Positions 34,370 to 44,430 are shown, numbered from the stretch's first letter. The stretch: 64,000 nt of DNA from JAVVHH01 sp963835135 (GCA_963835135.1 CAWIEF010000005.1:248001-312000), one strand, 5' to 3'. Numbers and translations: made by a program. Notes: generated from the sequence alone by a model not told the origin.

Positions 34370-35293
34370 CTAGTGCGACCACCCCGGATACTGCCCGACG
34401 TTGTCGCGCGTCACGAGCTTGGACTCCATCAGCATCAGCGGGTTCTCCGGCTTCTTGCCATTCAGGATGTCGTAGCCGAGCTTGACGCCGAGCTTGCCCA
34501 TCTCCATCGGGTCCTGGCTCGATGACGCCTGCACCTGCGTGTTCCCCTTCAGCGCCCCCACGATGTCCGGCGCCCCATCCACCGAAACGATCGTGATCCC
34601 CGTCCGGTTGAGCTGCTTGGCCGCCAGATCCGTCCCGATCGCCTGCGGATCGTTGATCGTGAACACGCCGTTCACGCTCGGGAACCGCGTGAGATACCCC
34701 TGCATCGCCGCCATCCCGCCTTCGCGCGAGCCCTTCCCGTCCTGATCCGACGACAGCACCTTGATCTCGGGGTGCTTGGCCAGCACGTCCTTGCAACCCT
34801 TCACCCGGTCGATCACCGCCGACACCTGCGGCCCGTTCTCGATGATCACCTCACCCTTCCCGCCGATCTTGTCGACCATGTACTGACAGGCGATCTCGCC
34901 CGCCTGCACGTTGTTCGTCTGCACCGTCGCGTCCGCCCCGGCCGCCCCCACGTCCACCGCGATCACCACCACCCCCGCCGCCTGCGCCCGCTTGATCGCC
35001 GGCGCGATCGCGCGGGGATCGGCCGCGTTGACGAGGATCAGGTCGACGCCTGACGCGATGAAGTTGTCGATCTGCGTGAACTGCTTGTTCAGGTCGTAGT
35101 CCGCCGATGCCGTCGTGATCTTGACGGCCGGGTTGATCGACTTGGCCTCCGCCTCGGCGCCCTTCGCCAGCGCCACGAAATACGGATTGCCGAGCGAGCC
35201 CACCGTCACCCCGATCGACCTCAGGTCCCGCGCCAGAGCGGGCCCAGCGAGCACTGCCAGGGCCGTCCCGGCGATCAGCAACGTCTTGAACAT
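34370..35293 (-). CDS. Periplasmic sugar-binding protein of an ABC importer
   Basis: The 307-residue protein has a signal peptide (MFKTLLIAGTALAVLAGPALA) and the fold of the ribose/autoinducer-2 type binding proteins: IGVTVGSLGNPYFVALAKGAE, then DYDLNKQFTQIDNFIASGVD, NAADPRAIAPAIKRA and NDPQAIGTDLAAKQL. The ATG at 35293 is preceded by AGGAGACAATCC on the minus strand. It supplies the permease and ATPase encoded just upstream. The exact sugar is not evident. Confidence 0.9.
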   Translation of the reverse strand: MFKTLLIAGTALAVLAGPALARDLRSIGVTVGSLGNPYFVALAKGAEAEAKSINPAVKITTASADYDLNKQFTQIDNFIASGVDLILVNAADPRAIAPAIKRAQAAGVVVIAVDVGAAGADATVQTNNVQAGEIACQYMVDKIGGKGEVIIENGPQVSAVIDRVKGCKDVLAKHPEIKVLSSDQDGKGSREGGMAAMQGYLTRFPSVNGVFTINDPQAIGTDLAAKQLNRTGITIVSVDGAPDIVGALKGNTQVQASSSQDPMEMGKLGVKLGYDILNGKKPENPLMLMESKLVTRDNVGQYPGWSH

Positions 35294-35324
35294 GGATTGT
35301 CTCCTCCCGTTTTGGTGGCCCGTA

Positions 35325-36353
35325 TCAGGTCCGCGTGCCGCCCTGCAACCGCAGGCGGTCGAGCGCAACCGCGCCGATGATCACCAGGCCTTTGACGATG
35401 AACTGCCAAATATCCGACACGCCGACCAGCACCAGTCCATTGGACAGCACCGCGATGATCAGCGCGCCCACCAGCGTCCCCCAGATCGACCCGATCCCGC
35501 CGACGAAGCTGGTCCCGCCCAGGATCACCGCCGCGATCGCATCGAGCTCATAGCTCTGCCCAAGCTGCAGCCCGTTGGCCGCAAACAGCCGCGCCGCCGC
35601 CATCGCCCCGCCCAACCCGGCGCACAACCCCGAAACCGCGTACACGAACAGCAGGATCTGCCACACCTTGATGCCCGACAGCCGCGCTGCCGCCGGGTTG
35701 CCGCCCACCGCGTAGATCCACACCCCCAACACGGTCCGCCGCAGCACCCACCAGGAGATCAGGATCACCACCAGCGCGATGATCGCCAGCATCGGGATGC
35801 CGAACCCTGCGAACAGCGGCAGGGTCGCGTTGCCGAGCGCCGCAAAGGCGAGGTCCGGATTGAAGATCGTCGTGTCGCCGCCCATCAGCCGCGCGATCCC
35901 GCGCACCGCCGTCAGCGAGCCCAGCGTCACGATGAACGGCGGCAGCTTGCCGAACGCGATCAGCCCCCCGTTGACCAGCCCGAACCCCAGCCCGGTCAGC
36001 AGCGCGATCGGCAGCCCGATCATACCCCAGCCATCGATGAGTGAGGCCAACAGCGCCGCCATGGCCGACGCGGCCAGGATCGATCCCACCGAGATGTCGA
36101 TCCCACCGGTCAGGATGACGAACGTCATCCCCGCCGCGAGCACCGTGTTGATCGCCGCCTGCTGCAGCACGATCCCGATGTTCTGCGACGTCAGGAACCG
36201 GCTGTCGCTGAAGTAGTGGAACGCGATGGCCAGGATGACCAGCACGGGCAGCATGCCCAGCGCCTGCAGCGTGCTGCGCAGCCTCACCTGCTTGGCAGAG
36301 AGCCCGGAGCCACCCGCCGGCCGGCCCACAGCGGCCGTTTCGACCTTGTCCAT
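35325..36353 (-). CDS. Sugar ABC transporter permease, RbsC type
   Basis: The 342-residue membrane protein has about 10 helices and motifs of the ribose-type permeases: AAGMTFVILTGGIDISVGSILA (about 70-91), GKLPPFIVTLGSLTAVRGIARL, YAVGGNPAAARLSGI and ILGGTSFVGGIGSIWGT. The ATG at 36353 follows AGGGGAGGAACA. It lies between the ATPase and binding-protein genes, with short spacers. Confidence 0.92.
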   Translation of the reverse strand: MDKVETAAVGRPAGGSGLSAKQVRLRSTLQALGMLPVLVILAIAFHYFSDSRFLTSQNIGIVLQQAAINTVLAAGMTFVILTGGIDISVGSILAASAMAALLASLIDGWGMIGLPIALLTGLGFGLVNGGLIAFGKLPPFIVTLGSLTAVRGIARLMGGDTTIFNPDLAFAALGNATLPLFAGFGIPMLAIIALVVILISWWVLRRTVLGVWIYAVGGNPAAARLSGIKVWQILLFVYAVSGLCAGLGGAMAAARLFAANGLQLGQSYELDAIAAVILGGTSFVGGIGSIWGTLVGALIIAVLSNGLVLVGVSDIWQFIVKGLVIIGAVALDRLRLQGGTRT

Positions 36354-36370
36354 TGTTCCTCCCCTCCGTC

Positions 36371-37905
36371 TCAGGCGGCCACGGAAACGCCGGTCCCATA
36401 CGCCATGATGGCCTCTTGTGTGATCGGCTCGCCCCCGGGTCCGCCGACTTCGCCGGCGATCCGTCCCTCCCGCATGATCAACACCCGGTCGCAGACGCCG
36501 ATGATCTCCGGCAACTCGCTGGAGATCACGATGATGCCGATGTTCCGCTTCGCCAGCTCGTCGATGATCCGGTAGATCTCCGACTTCGCGCCGATGTCCA
36601 CGCCCCGCGTCGGCTCGTCCAGGATCAGCACCTGCGGCCCGATCTCGAGCCAGCGCGACAGCAGCACCTTCTGCTGGTTGCCTCCGGAAAGGCTGCCCAC
36701 GGCGACCGCCGGGCTCGCCGCCCGCACCCGCATCGCCGCGAACGCCTGCTCCGAGCGCCGCTTGGCCGCCCGCAGGTCGAGCGTGCCTGCCGCCTTCGCA
36801 TCCCGCTGGATGACGCCGACGTTGATGTTGGTCCCGCACGAGAGATCGAGGAAAAGGCCCAGCGCCTTGCGATCCTCGGTCAGATACGCCAGCCCCCGGT
36901 CCAGCGCCTCGGAGGGCTGTGTGATCTCGATGGTCGTGCCGTCGAGCACCACCGTGCCGCCCGCCTTGCGATCCGCGCCGTAGATCAGCCGCGCCAGCTC
37001 GGTCCGCCCGGAGCCCACCAGCCCGGCGATCCCCAGCACCTCCCCCCGATGCAGCGTGAAGCTGCAGGGCTGCACCCGCCGCCCGCCATCAGTCACGCCG
37101 CGCACCTCCAGCACCACGTGGCCCCGCACCGCCTCCGGGTCGTGCGTCTTAGTGTAGAAGCTCGACAGGTCGCGCCCGACCATCATCTTGACCAGCGATT
37201 CCGCGCTGAGCTCGTCCCGGTTGAGCGTGCCGACATAGGCTCCGTCCCGCAGCACCGAAACGCGGTCCGACAGCTCGTATACCTCAGCCATGCGATGGCT
37301 GATGTACAGCAGCGCGATCCCGTCGGCGCGCTAAACTGCCGGATCAGCGCGAACAGCCGCTCCGTCTCGCGCGCCGAGAGCGCCGTCGTCGGCTCGTCGA
37401 GCACCAGGATACGCGACTTGGCGTGCAGCGCCCGGGCGATCTCGACCAACTGCTGCTCCGCGATCGACAGCGTTCCCACCGGCGTCTTCGGCCCGAACGG
37501 CGCCCCCAGCCGGTCCAGCACGCCAGCGCAATCGCGCTCCATCGCAGCCCGGTCGATCATCCCGAACCGGGTCGGCTCGTTGCCCAGGAAGATGTTCTCG
37601 GCCACCGTCAGGTTCGGCGCCAGCGCCAGCTCCTGGTAGATGATCGAGATGCCGAGCCTCTTGGCCGCGATCGGGTCGGTGATCGTTACCGGCACGCCGT
37701 CGATCAGGATCTCGCCGCCGGCGTCGGCCTGGTAGGCCCCCGAGAGGATCTTCATCAGCGTCGATTTGCCGGCGCCGTTCTCCCCCATCAGCGACATCAC
37801 CTCGCCGCCCCACGCTTTCAGGTCGACGCCGTTCAGCGCCTTGACGCCCGGAAACGTCTTGGAGATGCCCCGCATCTCCAGCCGCGGCGTAAGCCCGTCG
37901 GTCAT
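36371..37905 (-). pseudogene. Sugar ABC transporter ATP-binding protein, frameshifted
   Basis: Two frames make one RbsA/MglA-type tandem ATPase of about 510 residues. The first frame (from 37905) has Walker A GENGAGKST at 41-49, signature LSIAEQQLVEIARAL and Walker B ILVLDEPT, then turns to nonsense after LFALIRQF. The second frame resumes with ADGIALLYISHRMAEVYEL and has the degenerate second Walker A GLVGSGRTEL and LSGGNQQKV. The break is at about 37325-37332, in GCGCGC on the minus strand, and is +2 or -1. Removing one GC restores the frame. Either the importer is broken or the assembly has an error here; all other operon genes are intact, which favours an error or a recent lesion. Confidence 0.85.
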
Positions 37906-37933
37906 CGAGCGCCCCCCAACATTTTTGTTGGAC

Positions 37934-38458
37934 CTAGGAAAGCAGTTTTCCGCGTAGCTCCGCTAGCTCGATCGGCCGAAACCCGCGCGCGTCCACGCCG
38001 ACATCGAACTGCCCCGGCATCGGCTTCAGCCGCCCGTGGCTGTGCCCATGCAGGTTCAACGCGCCTTTCGCCTGCCCCGGCCACGTCCGCAGCGCGTAGT
38101 GGCACAGCATCAGCGACACCCCGTCGACGGCCAACTCGACCAGCCCGGCCACGCTCGCCCAGCCCGCCAGGCTGCGGATGTCTGCCGGGTCATTGTTGCC
38201 GAACACCAGATGCTTCGTGCCATGCAGCCCGGCCAGCACCCCGGCCGGGTCCCGATGCCGCACCGCGAAGTCGCCGAGATGCCACACCGTATCCTTCGGC
38301 CCCACCCGCTCGTTCCAGGCGGCCACCAGCGCCGCGTCCATCTCCGCCACGCTCGCGTACGGCCGCCGATACAGTGCTCGCGCCCCGGCATGGCCGAAAT
38401 GCGTGTCGGCGGTGAAGAAGGTGCGGGTCGAGTTGCGGGTCAAATGAGGCCGGTCCAA
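37934..38458 (-). CDS. Metallophosphoesterase, calcineurin-like
   Basis: The 174-residue product has all five blocks of the family: FFTADTHFGH (14-23), WHLGDFAVRH (about 59-68), VFGNNDPAD, LMLCHYAL and NLHGHSHGRL. The GNND form replaces the more usual GNHD, so one His is missing from block III, as in several small members of the YfcE/Lin-like group. It may hydrolyse a phosphodiester or phosphomonoester; substrate unknown. It lies just upstream of the sugar ABC ATPase (28 nt) on the same strand and is divergent from the SAF oxidoreductase gene, 50 nt away. Confidence 0.85.
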   Translation of the reverse strand: MDRPHLTRNSTRTFFTADTHFGHAGARALYRRPYASVAEMDAALVAAWNERVGPKDTVWHLGDFAVRHRDPAGVLAGLHGTKHLVFGNNDPADIRSLAGWASVAGLVELAVDGVSLMLCHYALRTWPGQAKGALNLHGHSHGRLKPMPGQFDVGVDARGFRPIELAELRGKLLS

Positions 38459-38508
38459 GCTACTGGGAACGGGCCGGAGAACACCCCAATGAGCGTCGGT
38501 TTGTCGAG

Positions 38509-39835
38509 ATGAACCTCTCCCGTCTCCTCGCCGCCCGCGTCGACGCCGGCCGCCCCGTCCGCGTCGCGCTCATCGGCGCCGGCAAGTTCGGCTCCATGTT
38601 CCTGGCGCAAATCCCGACCACGCCGGGCCTCGGGGTGGCGGTAATCGCCGATCTGTCGCCGGACCGCGCTCGGGTCGCCTGCCGTACCGTCGGCTGGGAC
38701 GAGGCCCGCATCGCCGCCACCGCCTTCACCGACGACGCTTCCGCCGCCATCGCCCGCCACGACGTCGAGGTCGTCATCGAAGCCACCGGCAACCCGGCCG
38801 TCGGCATCGTGCACGCCCGCGCCGCCTTCGCCGTCGGCAAGCACGTCGTCATGGTCAACGTCGAAGCCGACGCGCTGTGCGGCCCGTTGCTAGCCGCCGA
38901 GGCGCAGCAAGCCGGGGTCGTGTATTCGCTCGCCTATGGCGACCAGCCCGCGCTCACCGCCGAGATCGTCGATTGGGCCCGCGCCTGCGGCTTCACCGTC
39001 GTCTGCGCCGGCAAGGGCACCAAATACTTACCCGCCTATCACGCCGTCACCCCCGACGACGTGTGGAGCCATTACGGCCTGTCGCCCGATGAAGCGCGGG
39101 CCGCCGGCATGAACCCGCAAATGTTCAACTCCTTCCTCGACGGCACCAAATCCGCCATCGAGATGGCCGCCATCGCCAACGCCTGCGACCTCGACGTGCC
39201 GTCCGCCGGCTTGGCCTTCCCGCCCTGCGGCGCCGACGACCTCCCCCACATCCTCCGCCCCCGCGACGCCGGCGGCATCCTCGAGCGCGCCGGAACCGTC
39301 GAGGTCGTCTCCTCCCTCGAGCGCGACGGCCGCCCCGTCCACCGCGACCTCCGCTGGGGCGTCTACGCCGTGTTCGAGGCCCCGAACGACTACGCCGCCG
39401 CCTGCTTCAAGCAATACGGCCTGCGCACTGACGCGAGCGGCCGTTACGCCGCGATGTACAAGCCGTATCACCTGATCGGCCTCGAGCTGAACATCTCCGT
39501 CCTTTCCGCCGCCCTCCGCGGCGAGCCCACCGGCCAGCCCAACGCCTTCCGCGGGGACGTCGCCGCCACCGCCAAGCGCGACCTCCGCGCCGGCGAGACG
39601 TCTCGACGGCGAAGGCGGCTACACCGTCTGGGGCAGGCTGATGCCCGCCGCCGACAGCCTCGCCCACGGCGCCCTCCCGATGGGCCTAGCCCACGGCGTC
39701 CGCCTGATCCGCGACGTCCCCCTCGGCCGCGCCGTCACCTACGACGACATCGAGGCCCTCACGAGCCCCGCCGCGGTAGCGCGCCGGGCGATGGAAGCCC
39801 GCTTCATCGCCCCCCGCGCCCGCGCCGCCGAATAG
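38509..39835 (+). pseudogene. Homoserine-dehydrogenase-like oxidoreductase with C-terminal SAF domain, frameshifted
   Basis: The first frame has a Rossmann domain (VRVALIGAGKFGSMFLAQI at 18-36), VVIEATGNPAVGI, and a catalytic-type domain through to ALRGEPTGQPNAFRGDV near 350; after AKRDLRAGET it turns into Arg/Pro-rich nonsense. Another frame resumes with LDGEGGYTVWGRLMPA and runs to 39835, ending ARFIAPRARAAE. One extra T at about 39601 explains the break; without it the product is 441 residues. The end resembles an SAF domain. Proteins of this build are found in sugar-acid catabolic loci and their substrate is unclear. The frameshift could be a sequencing error. Confidence 0.8.
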
Positions 39836-39837
39836 GT

Positions 39838-41199
39838 TTAGCTATCCGCCTCGTACCCGTAGATCTCCGGTAGGATGAACACCGCCGCCAGCAGACCGAC
39901 GAGCGGAAAGATCGCCACCATCAGCGTCGCCGTCGCCTGCCCTACCGCCGAGAACAGCGACGGAAACAGGAAGATCGCCAGGAACGACGGCAGCTTGACG
40001 AACATGTAGGCGAACCCGCTCGCCGTGCCTCGATACTCTGGCCTGGCCACCACGGTCGGGATCGTCATGCAATTCGACGCGTCCCAATAATGCCCCCACA
40101 GCATCGCCGCCGCCGCGATCGGCAGCAGCCAGTTGGTGCCCGTGTAGAGCGCCCCCGCCGCAACCACCAGCGCGACCAGCACGATCGAGAACCCGGCGAT
40201 CGCAATCCCGCGCTGCCCGATCCGCGGCGTGATCATCGGCCCCACCCAGCCCGACACCGCCGCCAGCGTGAACAGCGCCATCAGCACCAAATTGTTGCCC
40301 AGCAGCGACGACACGCCCACCAGCAGGAAAATGACCGGCAGATAGAAGGCGAATGTCGAGAACTCGGCGCCTTGGCAGAAGCACGCGATGTAGCCGTACA
40401 CCGTCGCGCGCCAGCGGATCGGGTCCTTCTTCAGATCCGCCAGGAACGCGCTCGGCTTCGGCTTCTCGATCGCGATGTCCTGGTCCGGCAGCATCTCCAG
40501 CCGGTCCGAATACATCGACATCGCCACCTGCTTGGCCTCGCGGAACCGCCCGTGCCGGATCAGCCACACCGCCGTCTCCGGCAGGTCGTGCCGCATCAGC
40601 AGGATCACCAGCGCCGGCACCGCCCCGAGCCCAAGCGTGATCCGCCACACCAGCTCGTGGTCCATGTTGATCGCGATGAACACCGAGATCACCGCCAGCG
40701 TCATCACCTCGCCGATGGCGAACATGAACTGCCAGCGGTTGCCCATCACCTCGCGCTCGCCTTTCGGCATCGACTCCATGATGTAGGTGTAGCCGTTCGA
40801 GATATCGCTCCCGAGCGGGATGCCGAGCAGGAACCGCACCACCACCAGCAGCGCCACGCTGGTCACAAACGCCTGCGCCACCGCGAGCACGATGAACAGG
40901 ATCATCGTCGCCAGGAACATGACCCGGCGCCCGATCTTGTCCGACAGCCATCCGCCCAGCAAAGCCCCGATCAGCGCCCCGCCCTGGGTCCCCGCCGCCG
41001 CCAGGCCCAGCATCAGCGGGTCCGGATTATACTGCTCGCGGATGAACACCAGCACGAATGCCACCGAATACAGGTCCCACGCCTCGACCAGGATCGAGGC
41101 CATCATCAGCCATCCGGTGCGGCTCCCCTTGGGATTGTAGTTGCCAACCAGATGACGGACCGCCTGGTCCATCGCCGGCTGATACATCGTTGCAGACAC
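39838..41199 (-). CDS. MFS sugar-porter type transporter
   Basis: The product of about 453 residues has 12 membrane helices and sugar/acid-porter features: GGWLSDKIGRRVMFL in loop 2-3, the GIPLGSDISNGYTYIMESMPKGEREVMGN-like region (about 125-155), and LPETAVWLIRHGR after helix 6. The GTG at 41199 (VSATMYQP) is taken as start because GGGAGGA lies six bases upstream; an ATG four codons later is the alternative. It ends 2 nt after the SAF oxidoreductase gene on the opposite strand. Substrate not known; aromatic acids or sugars are typical of this subfamily. Confidence 0.85.
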   Translation of the reverse strand: MSATMYQPAMDQAVRHLVGNYNPKGSRTGWLMMASILVEAWDLYSVAFVLVFIREQYNPDPLMLGLAAAGTQGGALIGALLGGWLSDKIGRRVMFLATMILFIVLAVAQAFVTSVALLVVVRFLLGIPLGSDISNGYTYIMESMPKGEREVMGNRWQFMFAIGEVMTLAVISVFIAINMDHELVWRITLGLGAVPALVILLMRHDLPETAVWLIRHGRFREAKQVAMSMYSDRLEMLPDQDIAIEKPKPSAFLADLKKDPIRWRATVYGYIACFCQGAEFSTFAFYLPVIFLLVGVSSLLGNNLVLMALFTLAAVSGWVGPMITPRIGQRGIAIAGFSIVLVALVVAAGALYTGTNWLLPIAAAAMLWGHYWDASNCMTIPTVVARPEYRGTASGFAYMFVKLPSFLAIFLFPSLFSAVGQATATLMVAIFPLVGLLAAVFILPEIYGYEADS

Positions 41200-41260
41200 T
41201 AACCGTCCTCCCTCAGCGACTTGTATGCCTATCGTGCCCGATCGCACCGGCCGATACTAT

Positions 41261-41935
41261 TCACCGCTTGAGCAAAGTCCGGGCATCGACGCCCCGCCGG
41301 CTCTCCCACCCCGCACGCTCCAGCGCCGGCACGTCGCTCTCCGTCTCGGGATACCCCAGGCAGAGATAGGCAACGAACTGCCAGCCCGGATCAACATCGA
41401 GCGCCCGGTTGACCTCTGCCGGGTCCAAGATGGAGACCCAACCAAGCCCCAGCCCGGCCGCACGCGCGACGAGCCAGAGCGAATGGATCGCCAGCACGGC
41501 CGAGTAGGCGACGGTCTGCGCCATGGTTTGCCGGCCCAGGCCATGGCCTTGCGCCGGGTCGGGCACGGCGAACACTGCAAGCTGGCGCGGGGCCTGATCG
41601 AGGCCCGCCAATTTGAGGCGTGCATAGAGGGAGCCGCGCTCGCCTGATTGCGCGTCGAGTGCAGCTTGGTTGCAGCGGGCGAAATTGGCGCGGATGGCGG
41701 TGCGCCGGACCGGCTCGTCCACGGTCACGAACCGCCAGGGCTGGCTGAGCCCAACCGACGGCGCGAGCCAAGCCGCATCGATAATACTCTCGAACAGCGC
41801 GTCATCCACCGGGTCGGTGAGGAACTGACGGACATCGCGCCTCCACCGCAGTAACTGCAGCAGATCGTCACGAAAAGTCGGAGCGAACCCAGCAGCTGCC
41901 CGCACGCCCGAGTTGTATGTAACTGCTATACTCAT
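41261..41935 (-). CDS. bluB: 5,6-dimethylbenzimidazole synthase
   Basis: Converts reduced FMN and O2 to the lower ligand of cobalamin. The 224-residue protein of the nitroreductase fold has RWRRDVRQFLTDPVDD (about 30-45), AAWLAPSVGLSQPWRFVTV (about 54-72) and GLGLGWVSILDPAEVN (about 161-176), which are BluB signatures. It is separated from the rest of the cobalamin genes by two HAF/PEP-CTERM genes. No riboswitch is seen in the 104 nt upstream. Confidence 0.93.
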   Translation of the reverse strand: MSIAVTYNSGVRAAAGFAPTFRDDLLQLLRWRRDVRQFLTDPVDDALFESIIDAAWLAPSVGLSQPWRFVTVDEPVRRTAIRANFARCNQAALDAQSGERGSLYARLKLAGLDQAPRQLAVFAVPDPAQGHGLGRQTMAQTVAYSAVLAIHSLWLVARAAGLGLGWVSILDPAEVNRALDVDPGWQFVAYLCLGYPETESDVPALERAGWESRRGVDARTLLKR

Positions 41936-42039
41936 TGCCTGACGGTTTAGTGATCAATCCATCAAGTCGCTACCGGAAATCACATTGATGCGACTCAGTT
42001 GTATCGTTAAGGATATGATAACCGTGATGGTTGGTGACG

Positions 42040-43131
42040 ATGTGGCTTGCCTTATTCCGATCGGCTTTCTTTGCCGCCAGCCTGGCAGCGTTCGCGAGCA
42101 CCAGCAGGGCCGCACCGGTCTACAGTTTCAGTCCCCTGAATGTTCCGGGAAGTTACACGACCACTCCGAATGGTATCAACGGTTCTGGACAGGTCGTCGG
42201 ATCCTACCAGGGCGCACTTAGCCCCTTCCCAATCAGTCCGTTTCTTTTCGATGCAGCAAGTGGAACATACACGACGCTGCATCCCCCAATCGGGTCTGAC
42301 CAGATCGTGCGAGCATTCGGCATTAACAACTCTGGGCAGATCGTTGGAGGCTTCACGACATCCACGATCGGACTAACACGTCCAGTTTCAACATTTGTTT
42401 TCAACTCAACAAACGGTAACTACAGCATTATAACAGCCCCAAACACCCTTCAAACAGCCGGCCAGGGGATCAATAATGCGGGCGCGATTGCTGGAGTTGT
42501 CACTGGGTCGACTGGTATCAGCGGCTTCCTGCGCGATCCGGCGACCGGCGCCATAAGAACTTTTGTCGACCCGGCATCCACGGCCGGTAGCCTGAACTTC
42601 GAAGGCATCAATAATGCCGGGCTTATCGTAGGATATTACACGACGCCTAATACGTTTGCGATGGGCAGCGGCTTCGGCGGCACCGATTTCGCTTTCGTGT
42701 TTGACCCAGGAACCGGCGTCTTCACCATGCTGAGCGACCCGCTGGCAGCAGCAGCGGGTCCGGCCGGCTTCTTCACGGCGTCAACGGGCGGAACCGACGC
42801 GTTCGGGATCAACGACCTTGGGCAAGTGGTCGGAAGCTACTACGACAACAGTTCGCCCACGAGACGCCGGGGCTTCATCTACGATCCCGCAACCGGCATC
42901 TACACCACATTGATCAATCCAGCTGATCCCGGTCAGATCATCAGTCCTTTCGGCATCAACAACTCTGGGCAAATCGTTGGGTCATACCAGAGCGGATCTG
43001 CCGGAGGTGGCTTCATCGCGACTCCCGAACAGGTCTCCGCCGCAGTGCCCGAACCGTCCAGCTTAGCGCTGATCGGGGTTTTCGCCGGATGCGCCTGGCT
43101 CACGCGACGCCGCATCGAGACGCAGGCCTGA
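42040..43131 (+). CDS. HAF-repeat PEP-CTERM protein
   Basis: The 363-residue protein has a signal peptide (MWLALFRSAFFAASLAAFA, cut near residue 24 before APVYSF), seven or more HAF units built on INNSGQIVGSY and DPATGIYTTL, and a C-terminal PEP-CTERM anchor VPEPSSLALIGVFAGCAWL followed by RRR. The tail is recognised by an exosortase, which is not in the window. TTG at 42031 and GTG at 42034 are other starts. The protein is very similar in layout to the next gene, with shared GFGGTDFAFVFDP and TGGTDAFGINDLGQVVGSY, so the pair is a tandem duplication. Function unknown. Confidence 0.85.
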   Translation: MWLALFRSAFFAASLAAFASTSRAAPVYSFSPLNVPGSYTTTPNGINGSGQVVGSYQGALSPFPISPFLFDAASGTYTTLHPPIGSDQIVRAFGINNSGQIVGGFTTSTIGLTRPVSTFVFNSTNGNYSIITAPNTLQTAGQGINNAGAIAGVVTGSTGISGFLRDPATGAIRTFVDPASTAGSLNFEGINNAGLIVGYYTTPNTFAMGSGFGGTDFAFVFDPGTGVFTMLSDPLAAAAGPAGFFTASTGGTDAFGINDLGQVVGSYYDNSSPTRRRGFIYDPATGIYTTLINPADPGQIISPFGINNSGQIVGSYQSGSAGGGFIATPEQVSAAVPEPSSLALIGVFAGCAWLTRRRIETQA

Positions 43132-43279
43132 GCGCCCTCCGCACTGCCTCTGGAACCATCGGCCGTCTGGTTGGCGCCCCGCTCCGACCACCGGACGTCG
43201 ACCTAGATGAGACACACTCGTCCAAGTGCCACCCATTCATCTCGTCCGTGCGATACACCTGGCCAAAAGGAAATCCGCC

Positions 43280-44398
43280 ATGCAGTCCCCCTCGTTTAGC
43301 CTCTCCACTGCCGCGACTGTCGTGGCGCTGGTCGCGTCATTCGGCACCAGCATCGCCGCCCCGACCTATAGCTTTACGACCGTCGGTGTGCCCGGTGCCT
43401 TGGAAACGTTCGGCGGCGGCATCAATAATGCCGGCCAGGTTGCTGGATATTCACAGTCTCCGTACAACCCGGCCTCGACGTCCTCCGGCTATGTCTTCAA
43501 TCCATCGAGTGGCACCTATACGACGGTTGTCCCGCCAGCCGCTCAGAGCGACTCTTTTGCACGAGGCATCAACAATCTCGGTCAAGTCGTTGGGAGCTAT
43601 ATCACGTCCTTCTCCTGTAACCCGACGAACTGCCAATCAGCATTCCTCTTCAACACCAGTAACGGCAGCTACACGACCTTGAACAACCCGGTCGCCGGCG
43701 TCACCATTGCCAACGGTATCAACGACGCAGGGCAAATCGTAGGATACTCGACCTACATCCCGTCCGGACCGGGAGTAGCCGTGAACGATGTGCCCTTTCT
43801 GCGCGATCCGGTGACGGGGGTCTACACGTCGTTTGCCGCTCCGGCGCAAGGAGCCGTCAACGTCTTCTTCCAGGGCATCAACAATGCCGGATTGATCGTC
43901 GGGTATTACACCACCCCCACGGGCTTCGCGTTGGGCAGCAGCTTCGGCGGCACCGACCACAGCTTCATCTTCGATCCGGCAACCGGCAAATACACGTTTT
44001 TGGACGACCCGTTGGCGCTGCAAGGAACGACGGTCGGCTTCATGGGCACGACCGGAGGCACCGATGCCTTCGGCATCAACGATCTAGGGCAGGTCGTCGG
44101 AACCTACTACGCGCCCGGTGGTCTCCAATCATTCATCTACAATTCCGCGAGCGGCACCTACACAACCTTGACCAACCCGGCCATCCCAGACCAGCACCTC
44201 TCTGCCACGGGCATCAACAACTCCGGCCAGATCGTTGGAACGTTCTTCACCGGCAACAGCGCCTACAGCACGAGGGCATTTATCGCGACCCCGGAACAAG
44301 TCTTCGCCTCGGTGCCCGAGCCATCCAGCCTGGCGCTGCTCGGTGTCTCCGCCAGCTGCCTTTGGCTCACCCGGCGGCGCGCCGAGGGCCGAGCATGA
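43280..44398 (+). CDS. HAF-repeat PEP-CTERM protein, tandem paralogue
   Basis: The 372-residue protein begins MQSPSFSLSTAATVVALVA with a signal peptide ending before APTYSF; AAAAGGAAA just upstream is the ribosome binding site. It has HAF units such as INNAGQVAGYS and GINDLGQVVGTYY, and the PEP-CTERM anchor VPEPSSLALLGVSASCLWL then TRRR. It lies 148 nt after its paralogue. Codon use is somewhat less GC-biased than in the cob genes on either side, which may point to separate acquisition. Confidence 0.85.
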   Translation: MQSPSFSLSTAATVVALVASFGTSIAAPTYSFTTVGVPGALETFGGGINNAGQVAGYSQSPYNPASTSSGYVFNPSSGTYTTVVPPAAQSDSFARGINNLGQVVGSYITSFSCNPTNCQSAFLFNTSNGSYTTLNNPVAGVTIANGINDAGQIVGYSTYIPSGPGVAVNDVPFLRDPVTGVYTSFAAPAQGAVNVFFQGINNAGLIVGYYTTPTGFALGSSFGGTDHSFIFDPATGKYTFLDDPLALQGTTVGFMGTTGGTDAFGINDLGQVVGTYYAPGGLQSFIYNSASGTYTTLTNPAIPDQHLSATGINNSGQIVGTFFTGNSAYSTRAFIATPEQVFASVPEPSSLALLGVSASCLWLTRRRAEGRA

Positions 44399-44430
44399 GC
44401 TCAGCCCCCACCCCCCACTAAGCTGGACCA

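Noticed and set aside
41936..42039. A cobalamin riboswitch upstream of bluB
   Set aside because: The 104-nt spacer has none of the conserved B12-box blocks; only a weak 6-bp inverted repeat is present.
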